Assembly: GCF_005405585.1 (NCBI RefSeq)
Contig: NZ_BJEQ01000001.1
Coordinates: forward strand, 62,001 to 126,000
Origin: Agarivorans sp. Toyoura001
GTDB taxonomy: Bacteria; Pseudomonadota; Gammaproteobacteria; Enterobacterales; Celerinatantimonadaceae
Direction: 5' to 3'
Length of the DNA: 64,000 nucleotides
The notes below the pieces were generated by a model. The model was not told the DNA's origin. It saw nothing but the letters and a program-made list of their open reading frames with translations, and did not search any database. This document shows positions 1 to 8,869 of this stretch, one piece after another. The first letter of the stretch is position 1; each line of letters opens with the position of its first letter. The translations under genes were made by a program, and so were the position numbers.

Positions 1-191
1 GTTACGGGTCGGTAAAGCGGTTTGTCTAAATAGTTATAATTGAAGTTCCACATGCTTCGATTGAAGCTTTCAAAGGGGTCGGAAAAATCTTGATAAGGTT
101 CCGGAAGCTCTTCAACTTCATTTGCTGATGTTGAGAATGCAGTTGAAAAAATAGCGCTAAACATCGCAAAAGCTATAACAACACTACGCAC
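1..191 (-). CDS. mlaA: MlaA/VacJ-family outer-membrane lipid-asymmetry protein (partial, C-terminus off window)
   Basis: Only the first 63 codons are present. After a hydrophobic signal-like stretch (about residues 1-25) comes DPFESFNRSMWNFNYN followed by LDKPLYRPV, the hallmark start of the MlaA/VacJ family (E. coli has DPLEGFNRTMYNFN). The family removes mislocalised phospholipids from the outer membrane together with the MlaFEDB/MlaC system. I chose the GTG at 189-191 because AAGGAAGG lies about 10 bases upstream and the frame is closed a short way further up; an ATG ten codons in is the alternative. No cysteine occurs in the leader, so the lipobox normal for MlaA is missing here and the product may be a soluble or uncleaved variant. 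Family assignment is good; the subtype is uncertain because most of the gene is outside the window. Confidence 0.8.
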   Translation of the reverse strand, partial: MRSVVIAFAMFSAIFSTAFSTSANEVEELPEPYQDFSDPFESFNRSMWNFNYNYLDKPLYRPV

Positions 192-256
192 CCAGTGCCC
201 CTTCCTTGGTCTTGTACTACTCGCAAAACTAAACAGTGATAGCTAGTCGCGACACA

Positions 257-282
257 AATAAAAAAAGGTTGCTAAGCAACCT
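257..282 (-). terminator. Rho-independent terminator after the ccm operon
   Basis: Perfect 7-bp stem (AGGTTGC / GCAACCT, 266-272 with 276-282) with a TAA loop. On the minus strand it is followed by a T-rich run (257-265). It lies about 70 bases after the ccmI stop and before the mlaA start, so it most likely ends the ccm transcript. Confidence 0.8.
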
Positions 283-353
283 AAGTTTATTATGGCACTG
301 ATAGTCTAATGTGAATAGTAAAAACTATTATTGCTTACAGTATTAATACAAAG

Positions 354-1610
354 TTATAGCTGGGTATCAATGACTAACTGTATTGGGCTATCACCACCTT
401 GAGATATAGCAGAAGATTTTCCTTCCCAATCACCATCTGTAGTTTGTACATTATTGTCATACGACAAACGCGCGGTAATGTAGAAGTCCCCTTGCTGCGA
501 CAACTTCAACCCTTCCATCATGCTATCACTGTCGGATAAGTTCACCGTAACAGGGAAGCGAGGGTGAGCAACCTTCTTAGCCGCTAAAGGCATCGGCGGG
601 CCATTTACCGATTTAGCAAACACAAACAAAAAGCTAGAGTCTGGAACTGCTAAACCATCTTTAACATCAACGGTTATACTGTAACTAGGTCCATTTGGAA
701 CTACTGGGTCAACACTTACAACTTCAGCTGGCTCAGCTTGCTGCTGGGCGGCAATTTGTCCCTTAGCAAACTCGATGCTTTGTGCAAGCATTTGGTAGCG
801 TTCAGAGTCTACATCAACCAAACCTTGCATTGTTTGCCAGCGATCTATCGCTAACTGAAACTGTTGCTGCTCTAAAGCCATAAATGCATATAACGACCAT
901 AACTCTAACTGGCTCGAGTCTTTTTGTAAGGCTAGCACCAAAATTCGCTCTGCTCTTGCCGCTTGATTTGGCTCGCCGCTGTAGAACAAAGACTGAACAT
1001 ACACCGCTACGATATTGGCGCTGTTAGAGTCACGCATATAAGCTTGTTCTGCAGCGTCCATCATAATATCTAAACGATTAAGTGCTTGGCCAACTTTTGC
1101 TAACAAAAACCAACCACGAGTATCTGAAGGATCGTTATGCAATTTAGTTCGCAAGCCCAGTGCGAAATTCGACAAGTCTTGCTCGGTTACTTCCCCTCCC
1201 TCACCAAGTAACACTTTATTACTTAGTTCGGGCATTTGTTGAACAATGTCTTGCCAATCTTGAACTTGTTTTGAACCGCCCAGGCTTGCATACATGCCAA
1301 TAGATAAAGCGATAATAAACACCACACCAGGAATTGCTACCCAAGCTGATACATGAGATTGCTCTTTGGCTGTTTCCTCAGGAATATCGTCTAACAAATT
1401 GTGCTGTAGTTCACTCACTAGCACGTCACTGTCTTCGGCTAAACCTTGTTGGTTTTCTTGCTCAATTTCAACTAAGCGGTCTTTATAGAGAGTTTTATTT
1501 AACTCAGTTTGGGTGACCGACTTCGATTGTCTTTGCTTCCAAAGCGGCAACACTATTATTGCTAAGGCTACAATAGTAAGAACGGTGGCAGCTAACCAGA
1601 ATACTGTCAT
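354..1610 (-). CDS. ccmI: Cytochrome c maturation protein CcmI (CycH-like, TPR)
   Basis: 418 residues. Two membrane helices (about 3-22 and 92-110) flank a cytoplasmic stretch containing KTLYKDRLVEIEQ and a leucine-rich acidic segment, the usual CcmI-1 layout. The periplasmic part carries TPR-like helices (RGWFLLAKVGQALNRLD, YSGEPNQAARAERILVLALQ) and ends in a beta-rich domain. CcmI chaperones apocytochrome c to the CcmF/CcmH haem ligation complex in the periplasm. It is the last gene of the operon, its start overlaps the ccmH stop by one base, and a terminator follows. In enterobacteria this function is fused to CcmH; here the two are separate genes. Confidence 0.9.
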   Translation of the reverse strand: MTVFWLAATVLTIVALAIIVLPLWKQRQSKSVTQTELNKTLYKDRLVEIEQENQQGLAEDSDVLVSELQHNLLDDIPEETAKEQSHVSAWVAIPGVVFIIALSIGMYASLGGSKQVQDWQDIVQQMPELSNKVLLGEGGEVTEQDLSNFALGLRTKLHNDPSDTRGWFLLAKVGQALNRLDIMMDAAEQAYMRDSNSANIVAVYVQSLFYSGEPNQAARAERILVLALQKDSSQLELWSLYAFMALEQQQFQLAIDRWQTMQGLVDVDSERYQMLAQSIEFAKGQIAAQQQAEPAEVVSVDPVVPNGPSYSITVDVKDGLAVPDSSFLFVFAKSVNGPPMPLAAKKVAHPRFPVTVNLSDSDSMMEGLKLSQQGDFYITARLSYDNNVQTTDGDWEGKSSAISQGGDSPIQLVIDTQL

Positions 1611-2080
1611 TATTTCTTTTGCTCCGTTTGTTTAAGCAACTCTGCTAGGCGTTGTTGTTCTTGTGAATCTAACTCTGGCTGAGCGCTTTTTTTACGCCTG
1701 GCTAAGCGCCAAACCGTAAAGCCACCAATAAAAATAATGCCAATAGGAGCTAACCAAAGCGTTAGTACTGCAGGTGTTAGTGGTGGGTCGTAACGAACAA
1801 AATTGCCATAACGCGCCACCATATAATCTAATACTTGCTGTTTATCACTACCCGACTTCACCATTTGATAGGTCTTTTCTCTTAAGTCTTGGGCTAAACC
1901 AGCATTTGAATCAGAGATATTATTGTTCTGGCACTTAGGACAACGTAGCTCACGGGTTAATTCCCTAAAAAGCTCTTCTTGCTCTGGAGAATCAAACTCA
2001 TGTGCTTCAATCGCAGCATTGGCCACTAGTGGCACACAAAAACATAAGGCGACCAGAATACTTCGTAGATGTTTATTCAT
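1610..2080 (-). CDS. ccmH: Cytochrome c maturation protein CcmH (apocytochrome thiol reductase)
   Basis: 156 residues with a cleavable signal peptide (about 1-22, ending VANA). The family motif LRCPKCQNNNI is at about 46-56 (CPxC redox pair), followed by the helical DSNAGLAQDLR segment, and a membrane helix (about 104-125) with a basic tail. CcmH reduces the haem-binding cysteines of apocytochrome c, receiving electrons from CcmG, and belongs to the CcmFHI ligase. It lies 3 bases after ccmG and overlaps ccmI by one base. Confidence 0.93.
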   Translation of the reverse strand: MNKHLRSILVALCFCVPLVANAAIEAHEFDSPEQEELFRELTRELRCPKCQNNNISDSNAGLAQDLREKTYQMVKSGSDKQQVLDYMVARYGNFVRYDPPLTPAVLTLWLAPIGIIFIGGFTVWRLARRKKSAQPELDSQEQQRLAELLKQTEQKK

Positions 2081-2082
2081 CG

Positions 2083-2613
2083 TTACTCCAAGCCACTAAA
2101 AATAGGACCGAGGGTTTCTTGCCAATTACGAGCGTTTACGTCGCCCACATGGCGATAACGAATAACACCTTGGCTATCAATAAAGTAAGTCTCAGGTGCA
2201 CCGTATACCCCTAAGTCGAGAGCGAGTAAGCCCTTACCATCGTACAAGTTCACTTGATAAGGATTGCCTAATTGCTCTAACCACTTAATTGCTTTGCTTC
2301 GGTCGTCTTTGTAATTAAGGCCGACAATTTTTACGCCTTGTGCCGCTAACGAATTCAAGAAGGTATGCTCAGCTCGACAGGTTGGGCACCACGTTGCCCA
2401 CACATTCAACAACAGAGGCTGCCCTTTAAAAATAGCAGCGTCATGTTGTTTGTCTTGTTGATAAATATCCTGCAAAGTGAATTGAGGCACTGGCTTACCA
2501 ATAAGTACCGACTCAAGCTCTGTGGCATCGCTATATAAACCGCGATATAAAAACACCGCCATAAACAAAAATGCGATCAGCGGCAAAAGAAAATACATCG
2601 CGCGTTTGTTCAC
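2083..2613 (-). CDS. ccmG: Thiol:disulfide interchange protein CcmG (DsbE)
   Basis: 176 residues: an N-terminal membrane anchor (about 5-25) and a periplasmic thioredoxin-fold domain with active site WATWCPTC (same WCPTC as E. coli DsbE). The typical LLNVWATW strand precedes it, and GAPETYFID with the cis-Pro loop region and VGDV follow. It passes reducing power from CcdA/DsbD to CcmH and apocytochrome. It abuts ccmF directly, consistent with one transcript. Confidence 0.95.
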   Translation of the reverse strand: MNKRAMYFLLPLIAFLFMAVFLYRGLYSDATELESVLIGKPVPQFTLQDIYQQDKQHDAAIFKGQPLLLNVWATWCPTCRAEHTFLNSLAAQGVKIVGLNYKDDRSKAIKWLEQLGNPYQVNLYDGKGLLALDLGVYGAPETYFIDSQGVIRYRHVGDVNARNWQETLGPIFSGLE

Positions 2614-4608
2614 CTACGACTCCTCCGCTAATGCTTTAGCTTGAGCAGGAGTTTTGTCACTCAACTGCTCTTGTTTCACTTTAAAGCGGTAACGTTTATC
2701 CGCCATAGCAAAAATGCCGCCAATAGCCATAATGATAGAGCCTAACCAAATCCAACGAATAAATGGCTTGTAGTACAAGCGTACAGCCCACGCACCTCCG
2801 GGCAGTTGCTCACCCATTGCGGCATATAGGTCTCGCCACAAGCCGGCGTCAATGGCTGCTTCTGTCATCATATTACGCTGCACACGGTAGAATCGTTTTT
2901 CTGCGCGCAAAGTGGTAGCAAGCTGTTCGCCTTTGTATACGTCAATCACCCCAACGTGACCTTCATAGTTAGGGCCAACTAAAGGGTTAACTTCTTTGAA
3001 GTGGAAACGATAGGCAGCGAAGGTAACTGATTCACCCGCCTCCATGCGCAAATCGCGTTCAATACTGTAATGGCTAGTCATGGAAACTCCAATGACCGTT
3101 ACAGCCAAACCCAAATGGCCTAATACCATTGCCCAATGAGAGCGACTAAGTACCTTAACGCCTTTCATAAAGCTGTGGCGATGCGTTGCCCGTAAATACA
3201 CTTCTAGGGCGGTACAAGCAATCACCCAAAAAGATAACACTAAGGCCATATAGGCTAAGGCATAAAATTTTGGCGCAAGCATTACCAGCAACAGTGCCGG
3301 AACCGCTAAACTAAACACAGCAATAAGGCTTAAAGACTTTTTAAGTGGTCGTATATCTTGACGTTTCCATCGCAGCAACGGGCCAATGCCTAAAGCCAAA
3401 GCAAATGGCACAATCATCCAGCTAAACATTCTGTTAAAGAACGCTTCACCAATAGAAATACTGCCTAAGCCTATCTCTTTATGCACTAGCGGCAACAAGG
3501 TGCCTAACAACACCACCACTAACGCCGCGATCAACAGGATATTGTTAATCAACAAAAAGGTTTCTCGAGAAAACAAGCTATAACTACCACGGCTTTTAAC
3601 TTGAGAGCCGCGAATAGCGAACAGCAATAATGAGCCACCAATTACTACCAACAAAAAGCCTAGAATAAACAAGCCACGAGCTGGGTCACTAGCAAATGCA
3701 TGTACCGATACCAATACTCCTGAGCGAACCAAAAATGTTCCTAATAAACTGAGCGAGAAGGCTGAAATCGCCAGCAATACCGTCCACGATTTAAACACCC
3801 CTCGCTTTTCGGTTACCGCTAAAGAATGCAACAAAGCTGTGCCCACTAACCAAGGCATAAACGATGCATTCTCTACTGGATCCCAGAACCACCAACCACC
3901 CCAACCGAGTTCGTAGTACGCCCACCAACTACCTAGCGCGATGCCTACAGTTAAGAATATCCATGCGGCCATTGTCCAAGGGCGAGACCAGCGTGCCCAA
4001 GTAGAATCTAAACGCCCGGCGAGCAGTGCCGCAATAGCAAAAGCAAAAGCTACGGAGAAACCTACATAACCCATGTACAGCAGCGGCGGATGGAATATTA
4101 AACCAACGTCTTGCAATAAGGGGTTTAAGTCTTGTCCATCAACCGGAAAGAACGGCAATGTTCTATCAAATGGATTTGAAGTAAGCAGAATAAACAAATA
4201 GAAACCAACACAAATCATGCCCATAACTGCAACAACGCGCGCCACTGCATCTAAAGGCAAACCACGGCTAAACATAGCCACAGCAGCGCCCCAACCAGCT
4301 AAAATCAATGCCCACAACAATAGTGAGCCTTCGTGTGCCCCCCAAACTGCAGATAGTCGGTAATACACGGGCAGTTGACTGTTTGAGTTATTAGCCACAT
4401 AAGCGACGGAGAAATCATTAATGGCAAATGAGTAACTTAATACCACAAATGACAAGCCAACAAAGGCGAATTGCCCCAAGGCCAGTGGTCGCGCCAACTT
4501 CATTAAGGCCACGCTATTTTTACTGGCGCCCCATAAGGGATAAACGCTTTGTAAAATAGCCAGAGTAACCGCCAAAATTAAGGCGTAATGTCCAAGTTCC
4601 GGGATCAT
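2614..4608 (-). CDS. ccmF: Haem lyase subunit CcmF
   Basis: 664 residues, about 15 predicted membrane helices, normal length for CcmF. The WWD haem-handling motif is plain (GGWWFWDPVENASFMPW, about 234-250), as are RSGVLVSVHAFASDP and the conserved GSWWAYYELGWG. CcmF is the core of the CcmFHI complex that attaches haem from holo-CcmE to reduced apocytochrome c on the periplasmic side. It lies 10 bases downstream of ccmE and adjoins ccmG. Confidence 0.96.
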   Translation of the reverse strand: MIPELGHYALILAVTLAILQSVYPLWGASKNSVALMKLARPLALGQFAFVGLSFVVLSYSFAINDFSVAYVANNSNSQLPVYYRLSAVWGAHEGSLLLWALILAGWGAAVAMFSRGLPLDAVARVVAVMGMICVGFYLFILLTSNPFDRTLPFFPVDGQDLNPLLQDVGLIFHPPLLYMGYVGFSVAFAFAIAALLAGRLDSTWARWSRPWTMAAWIFLTVGIALGSWWAYYELGWGGWWFWDPVENASFMPWLVGTALLHSLAVTEKRGVFKSWTVLLAISAFSLSLLGTFLVRSGVLVSVHAFASDPARGLFILGFLLVVIGGSLLLFAIRGSQVKSRGSYSLFSRETFLLINNILLIAALVVVLLGTLLPLVHKEIGLGSISIGEAFFNRMFSWMIVPFALALGIGPLLRWKRQDIRPLKKSLSLIAVFSLAVPALLLVMLAPKFYALAYMALVLSFWVIACTALEVYLRATHRHSFMKGVKVLSRSHWAMVLGHLGLAVTVIGVSMTSHYSIERDLRMEAGESVTFAAYRFHFKEVNPLVGPNYEGHVGVIDVYKGEQLATTLRAEKRFYRVQRNMMTEAAIDAGLWRDLYAAMGEQLPGGAWAVRLYYKPFIRWIWLGSIIMAIGGIFAMADKRYRFKVKQEQLSDKTPAQAKALAEES

Positions 4609-4618
4609 AGTTCCGTCT

Positions 4619-5113
4619 CTAGTGTCCAGAGCCCTGAAGTTGGGCCTCTGTATATTCGGGTTTAAAGTGTTCCATTCCTTCTAACGCTTCTGCCACTTCC
4701 TGTGGCATATATTCTTCGTCATGTTTTGCTAGTACTTCAAATGCCGACACGGTGTTCGCGTCTACTAACTCACCTTGGGCCACAATGCCTTGCCCTTCGC
4801 GAAATAAATCTGGAAGTATGCCTTCATAAAGTACCGTAACAATCCCTCCGCCAGCGTCACTAAGCTTAAAGCTAACTTGTAAACTAGTTTGTGAGCGTTC
4901 CACCGTGCCTGGTAGCACCAAGCCACCGATACGTAGCCGTTGGCCGACCTCAGGTTTCACTTCTTGTTTGCCTTTGCCTTTCACAAGCTCAGTAGGTGTG
5001 TAAAACAAATCGATGTTCTGCTGCAAAGCAAATAGCAGTAAGCCGATTGACGCCCCCAATCCAAGTACAATGGCCAACACAATGGTTAAGCGTTTTTTAC
5101 GTCTTGGGTTCAT
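4619..5113 (-). CDS. ccmE: Periplasmic haem chaperone CcmE
   Basis: 164 residues: a basic N-terminus (NPRRKKRL), one membrane anchor (about 9-29), then an OB-fold domain with [11 protein letters not shown]. The haem-binding histidine is in [10 protein letters not shown] (His about 129, Tyr four residues later). CcmE takes haem from the CcmABCD complex and hands it to CcmF. Its start overlaps the ccmD stop by four bases (ATGA). Confidence 0.95.
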   Translation of the reverse strand: MNPRRKKRLTIVLAIVLGLGASIGLLLFALQQNIDLFYTPTELVKGKGKQEVKPEVGQRLRIGGLVLPGTVERSQTSLQVSFKLSDAGGGIVTVLYEGILPDLFREGQGIVAQGELVDANTVSAFEVLAKHDEEYMPQEVAEALEGMEHFKPEYTEAQLQGSGH

Positions 5114-5325
5114 AAGCGTTCAGTTACCTCTTTTGCTGCTTTTACGCGTTGTTGGCGAGCCGATTGGCGTGCCACCGATTTAAAAATTGCATTACGTTTA
5201 ACTATGCTGTCTACCACAATGGCGATCATGGCTGCAGCACTAACACCAAACGCTAGCCATACATAAAATGCATAGCCGCCCATGGCTAAAAAATCACTGA
5301 CTGATTCAAATTGCATGGCGTTCAA
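5110..5325 (-). CDS. ccmD: Haem exporter small subunit CcmD
   Basis: 71 residues with one membrane helix (about 17-38, [16 protein letters not shown]). The [12 protein letters not shown] block is typical of CcmD, and a basic cytoplasmic tail follows. CcmD is needed to release holo-CcmE from the CcmABC transporter. It overlaps both ccmC and ccmE by four bases, which suggests translational coupling. Confidence 0.92.
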   Translation of the reverse strand: MNAMQFESVSDFLAMGGYAFYVWLAFGVSAAAMIAIVVDSIVKRNAIFKSVARQSARQQRVKAAKEVTERL

Positions 5326-6074
5326 CCTCTAGCCTGAGAGTGGCGATTAATAAGTTGTTGTACCCACGGTCTACGTTGCTCACGGCGTAATAGTTCTGTT
5401 CTAAACCTCACTAAACTCACAGCGCCCAAAAAAAACGTAAAAGCAGCAATGTTCAGCAACAAAGGCCATAACATGTCCGTATCTATTGAGGGTTTATCAA
5501 ATTTGGTAATGGTTGCTCCCTGATGCAGGGTATTCCACCACTCTACTGAGTAGTGAATAATCGGCAGGTTAATAACACCCACCAAGCTTAAAATGCCTGC
5601 CGCTCTGCCGGCCATGGTTTTATCTGAGAACGCGTTATATAAGGCAATGACACCCAAATACAAAAACAGCAAAATTAATTCAGAGGTTAACCGCGCATCC
5701 CATACCCACCAAGCACCCCACATGGGCTTACCCCAAGCGGCACCGGTGAACAAAGCAATAAATGTGAATACCGCCCCTACTGGCGCAACAGCGGCTACGT
5801 ACATATCCGCTTGCTTAATCTGCCAGACTAATCCAATAAAAGCAGCCACGGCCATAGAGGAATATGCACCCATCGACAAAATGGCTGAAGGTACATGAAT
5901 ATAGATGATACGAAAGCTATCGCCTTGTTGATAATCTGCTGGAGCAAAGGCTAATCCCCACACCAATCCAACAGCGAAACAAACAACGGCAAACACACTA
6001 AACCAAGGCACAAATTTACCGGCTAATTGGTAACTGGCTTCAGGTTTTGCGTAAGGATGTAACCATTTCCACAT
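5322..6074 (-). CDS. ccmC: Haem transporter subunit CcmC
   Basis: 250 residues with six predicted membrane helices. The WWD-type motif WGAWWVWDARLTSELILL (about 120-137) and periplasmic loop histidines (YIHVPSAILS, IIHYSVEWWNTLHQG) match the haem ligands of CcmC. It loads haem onto CcmE. A 34-base gap separates it from ccmB, the largest space inside this operon. Confidence 0.95.
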   Translation of the reverse strand: MWKWLHPYAKPEASYQLAGKFVPWFSVFAVVCFAVGLVWGLAFAPADYQQGDSFRIIYIHVPSAILSMGAYSSMAVAAFIGLVWQIKQADMYVAAVAPVGAVFTFIALFTGAAWGKPMWGAWWVWDARLTSELILLFLYLGVIALYNAFSDKTMAGRAAGILSLVGVINLPIIHYSVEWWNTLHQGATITKFDKPSIDTDMLWPLLLNIAAFTFFLGAVSLVRFRTELLRREQRRPWVQQLINRHSQARG

Positions 6075-6108
6075 AATGGTATTTACTCTCTCACTTAATT
6101 AATTATAT

Positions 6109-6774
6109 TTAGTTAATACTAACTTTTAGCGCGGCAGCGGTAGCAAAAGGAGCCAGTGTTAAGGCCAGTAAACTAATTGCCCCCATAATCGCTAAATGCC
6201 CTGCATAGGGCAAGCTTAAAGACGCAGCCTCAATCGCAGATGTCGCAAAAATAAGCACCGGTATGTAAAGCGGCAAGATAAGTAAGCTGAGCAATACTCC
6301 GCCTTTGCGTAAACCTACCGTTAACGCCACCCCAACCGAACCAATTAAACTTAAGACCGGCGTACCTAACACCAGGGTATAGAACGTCGCTTGAAAACTT
6401 TGCCACTCTAGAGACAGCAATATTGCTAACAAAGGCGATAACAGCAAAATAGGTAAGCCAGTAATCAACCAATGCGCGACAATTTTCGCTAAAGCAATCA
6501 AGGCCAACGGCGAGCCACCAATAATCATCTGCTCTAAAGAGCCATCGGCATAATCATCGCGAAACAAGCGTTCTAAGGATAATAGCGAAGATAACAACGC
6601 AGCAACCCATAAAATTCCGGGCGCTATTCTTGCCAATAACAAGGGCTCAGGGCCTACAGCGATAGGAAACAAAGTAATAACAATTAGAATAAACCACAAT
6701 GGGTTTAGCACATCTGATTTTTGGCGAAAAGCGGCCAACAGTTCGCGCTTAATGACGGTGATGAAAACCTGCAT
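6109..6774 (-). CDS. ccmB: Haem exporter permease CcmB
   Basis: 221 residues, six predicted membrane helices, standard length. The ABC-2-like permease features LERLFRDDYADGSLEQM and LLSPLLAILLSLEW are typical of CcmB. It pairs with CcmA and CcmC to form the complex that releases holo-CcmE. Its first base overlaps the ccmA stop. Confidence 0.94.
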   Translation of the reverse strand: MQVFITVIKRELLAAFRQKSDVLNPLWFILIVITLFPIAVGPEPLLLARIAPGILWVAALLSSLLSLERLFRDDYADGSLEQMIIGGSPLALIALAKIVAHWLITGLPILLLSPLLAILLSLEWQSFQATFYTLVLGTPVLSLIGSVGVALTVGLRKGGVLLSLLILPLYIPVLIFATSAIEAASLSLPYAGHLAIMGAISLLALTLAPFATAAALKVSIN

Positions 6775-7409
6775 TACACCACCTCTTCAAAGGCGGGTTT
6801 TATCTCTAAAACTCGATAACGCTCAGCAGCAATATTTAGTTCCTGGTGCGTGGTAAGCAACACCATTCCACCCGATTTAGCATGTTCGAGTATCACTTGC
6901 TCAAGATACGCTACACCCTGTTTATCAATTGCAGTAAAGGGTTCATCTAAGATCCACAGCTTACGTTTTACCAACCATAAACGTGCTAACGCTACGCGCC
7001 TTTGCTGACCAGCAGAAAGGTGGGCAACTGGCTCTTCTTCTAAGCCCGCTAACCCAACTCGAGTTAACAAAGCATAGAGTTGCTCTTGCGCCAAACTTTG
7101 CCCGGCTAAGCCCAAATAAAACCTGAGGTTTTCTAGGGCGCTCAATTCTGCTTTCACCCCTGCATGATGGCCTAAATAAAGGCAATCTCGATGATAGCTG
7201 TCAGCATCTTGAGAAATAGAATGATCTTGCCAGAAAATTTCACCTCCTTCAGGACGAGAAAGCCCAGCGATAAGCCGCAGTAAACTAGTTTTACCTGCCC
7301 CATTTGGGCCAGCTATTTGCAGTATTTCTCCTGGGAGTAAGGTAAAAGACAGCCCGTCAAACAATACCCGTTCTTCCCTTACACAACACAGTTCACTAGC
7401 TTTAAGCAT
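6774..7409 (-). CDS. ccmA: Cytochrome c biogenesis ABC ATPase CcmA
   Basis: 211 residues, a single nucleotide-binding domain. Walker A is GPNGAGKTSLLRL (about 34-46), the signature is LSAGQQRRVALARL, Walker B is LWILDEPFTAID, and the H-loop is TTHQ. ATP hydrolysis drives release of haem-loaded CcmE from CcmC. It is the first gene of the ccm operon; the 408-base gap upstream should hold the operon promoter, though I do not see a convincing -35/-10 pair. Confidence 0.95.
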   Translation of the reverse strand: MLKASELCCVREERVLFDGLSFTLLPGEILQIAGPNGAGKTSLLRLIAGLSRPEGGEIFWQDHSISQDADSYHRDCLYLGHHAGVKAELSALENLRFYLGLAGQSLAQEQLYALLTRVGLAGLEEEPVAHLSAGQQRRVALARLWLVKRKLWILDEPFTAIDKQGVAYLEQVILEHAKSGGMVLLTTHQELNIAAERYRVLEIKPAFEEVV

Positions 7410-7817
7410 CGATCATCATTTTGACAAAATAATTGCCTTGGATGTTACCACAGCTAACCATTAAATCTAACTTAGCCAGCTAAATTAACCTCATGCTTAC
7501 AGCGCTTTGCAAGCTAAGTAACAAATATTCAAAGTTTATTTTAAGACCAACGAGTAAGTTAAAGCTCGCACCGAAAATATAATAATCAGCTATGGATAAA
7601 TTCGTTTAAAACAGCACTATTAGTAATAGGAGCTGATTAGATAGCCACAAGGTGGAGTGTTGAAGACTAATCAAACGGAAGTAAACACATTAGCTCCGTT
7701 TGAAATATTAGTTGGTGGTAAATTGATTTAGGCTAAAAAAGTTGGCTAGAATCTAAGCCGACAAGTGCCTCTAAAGTCGCAATTATCAGAGCAGACCTGA
7801 GCCACTAAAAATAAAGC
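7410..7817. other. Intergenic region between ccmA and the DUF2802 gene
   Basis: 408 bases with no plausible gene; every open stretch is short and without a ribosome-binding site. It must contain the ccm promoter and the end of the chemotaxis transcript. No clear intrinsic terminator was found. The only structured element seen is the inverted repeat at 7666-7712. Confidence 0.6.
7666..7712. repeat. Imperfect inverted repeat (possible RNA hairpin)
   Basis: TCAAACGGA (7671-7679) pairs perfectly with TCCGTTTGA (7695-7703) across a 15-base loop. ACTAA (7666-7670) can extend the stem by pairing with TTAGT (7708-7712) past a 4-base bulge. There is no T-run on either side, so it is not a standard terminator. 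Function unknown. Confidence 0.45.
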
Positions 7818-8243
7818 TTAGCTTACTTGGCCTTTCATCTTGTTACGCAAGCTAAGCAATAATTCAGCCTCAGCTTTTGGTAACTCACATTCGCGCATTA
7901 CTTCTTCTAGATCCGCCCCTAATTCCACCAATTTAACAGCGCGTGTATATAACTTACTGTCTGGGTCTTGCGATTGAATTTGAGATGTTCGCAAAAATGC
8001 TTGTTCGACTTGATCACTCTGGCGCTCAAGCTCTTTTACTAAAGAAGCGTTGGCAACATGCAGCTCTTGCAATTGCTTTTCAATAACTCGATGAGTCTTA
8101 AGAAGGTTTTTAGTCACCGTTTCTAAGCTGAGCATTTTGTTTTCACTTGCTTCAGCTTGCTGCCTTGCCTTACTAAGGAGCCAGAAGGCCCCACTAAGGC
8201 AAAGCACTGTTACCACTAGGGCAATAAGATTAATCCAATCCAT
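7818..8243 (-). CDS. DUF2802 membrane-anchored protein of the chemotaxis cluster
   Basis: 141 residues: an N-terminal membrane helix (about 4-24), a long coiled coil (about 25-95, heptad-rich with many Gln/Glu/Leu), and a C-terminal helical domain (KLYTRAVKLVELGADLEEVMRECELPKAEAELLLSL) characteristic of DUF2802. That last part resembles a small helix-turn-helix. The gene sits right after cheW and before ccmA in many polar flagellates, as here. No biochemical role is established that I know of; a link to the polar array is inferred from context. One base separates it from cheW. Confidence 0.8.
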   Translation of the reverse strand: MDWINLIALVVTVLCLSGAFWLLSKARQQAEASENKMLSLETVTKNLLKTHRVIEKQLQELHVANASLVKELERQSDQVEQAFLRTSQIQSQDPDSKLYTRAVKLVELGADLEEVMRECELPKAEAELLLSLRNKMKGQVS

Positions 8244-8732
8244 TTATAGTGAGCTTACTTCGTCCCACTCTTCATCTGAAAGCAACTTGTTTAAATCCAC
8301 TAGGATTAACAATTGACCATCACGATTACTTACGCCTTGAATAAATTTAGCACTTTCTTCAGTGCCTACATTTGGCGCAATATCAATTTCCGAAGAACGT
8401 AAATAAACCACTTCTGCTACGCTATCCACCAAAATACCAATCACTTGAGATTCAGCTTCAATAATAACAATACGGGAATTCTCAGTAATGTCTGATGACG
8501 GCAAACCAAAGCGCGAGCGAGTATCAATAACAGTAACCACGTTACCACGAAGATTGATAATACCGAGTACGTAGTTTGGTGCGCCAGGAACAGGAGCAAT
8601 CTCGGTGTAACGCAGCACTTCTTGCACTTGCATTACGTTAATTCCATAGGTCTCACTTTCTAGTTGAAAAGTCACCCATTGTAGTACTTCATCTTCGGCA
8701 ATATTTTCTGCGATATTACGCTGCTCGCTCAT
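8244..8732 (-). CDS. cheW: Chemotaxis coupling protein CheW
   Basis: 162 residues, one CheW domain: LQWVTFQLESETYGINVMQVQEVL, APVPGAPNYVLGIINLRGNVVTVIDTR, and GILVDSVAEVVYL are all standard. CheW bridges chemoreceptors and CheA. I place the start at the ATG at 8732 (MSEQRN) because AAGGAC lies 7 bases upstream; the 15 extra upstream codons (MRDPIGLTNN) have no ribosome-binding site and are not conserved in the family. It lies 137 bases after parP, so it may have its own promoter. Confidence 0.94.
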   Translation of the reverse strand: MSEQRNIAENIAEDEVLQWVTFQLESETYGINVMQVQEVLRYTEIAPVPGAPNYVLGIINLRGNVVTVIDTRSRFGLPSSDITENSRIVIIEAESQVIGILVDSVAEVVYLRSSEIDIAPNVGTEESAKFIQGVSNRDGQLLILVDLNKLLSDEEWDEVSSL

Positions 8733-8869
8733 CTGCGTGTCCTTTTTGTTGTTCGTGAGTCCAATCGGATCTCGCAACTCATATATTCAGTATATATCAT
8801 ATGTTATAAAACTAAACGGCAGATTTTCCTACTCTTTCCACTTAAGAAACCTAGCCGTGTCTCACTATT

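Noticed and set aside
8813-8839. Possible sigma-28 promoter before cheW (minus strand GCCGTTTA with a -35-like GGAA 15 bases away)
   Set aside because: The -35 half matches only 2 of 4 and the -10 6 of 8; chance matches of this quality are common.
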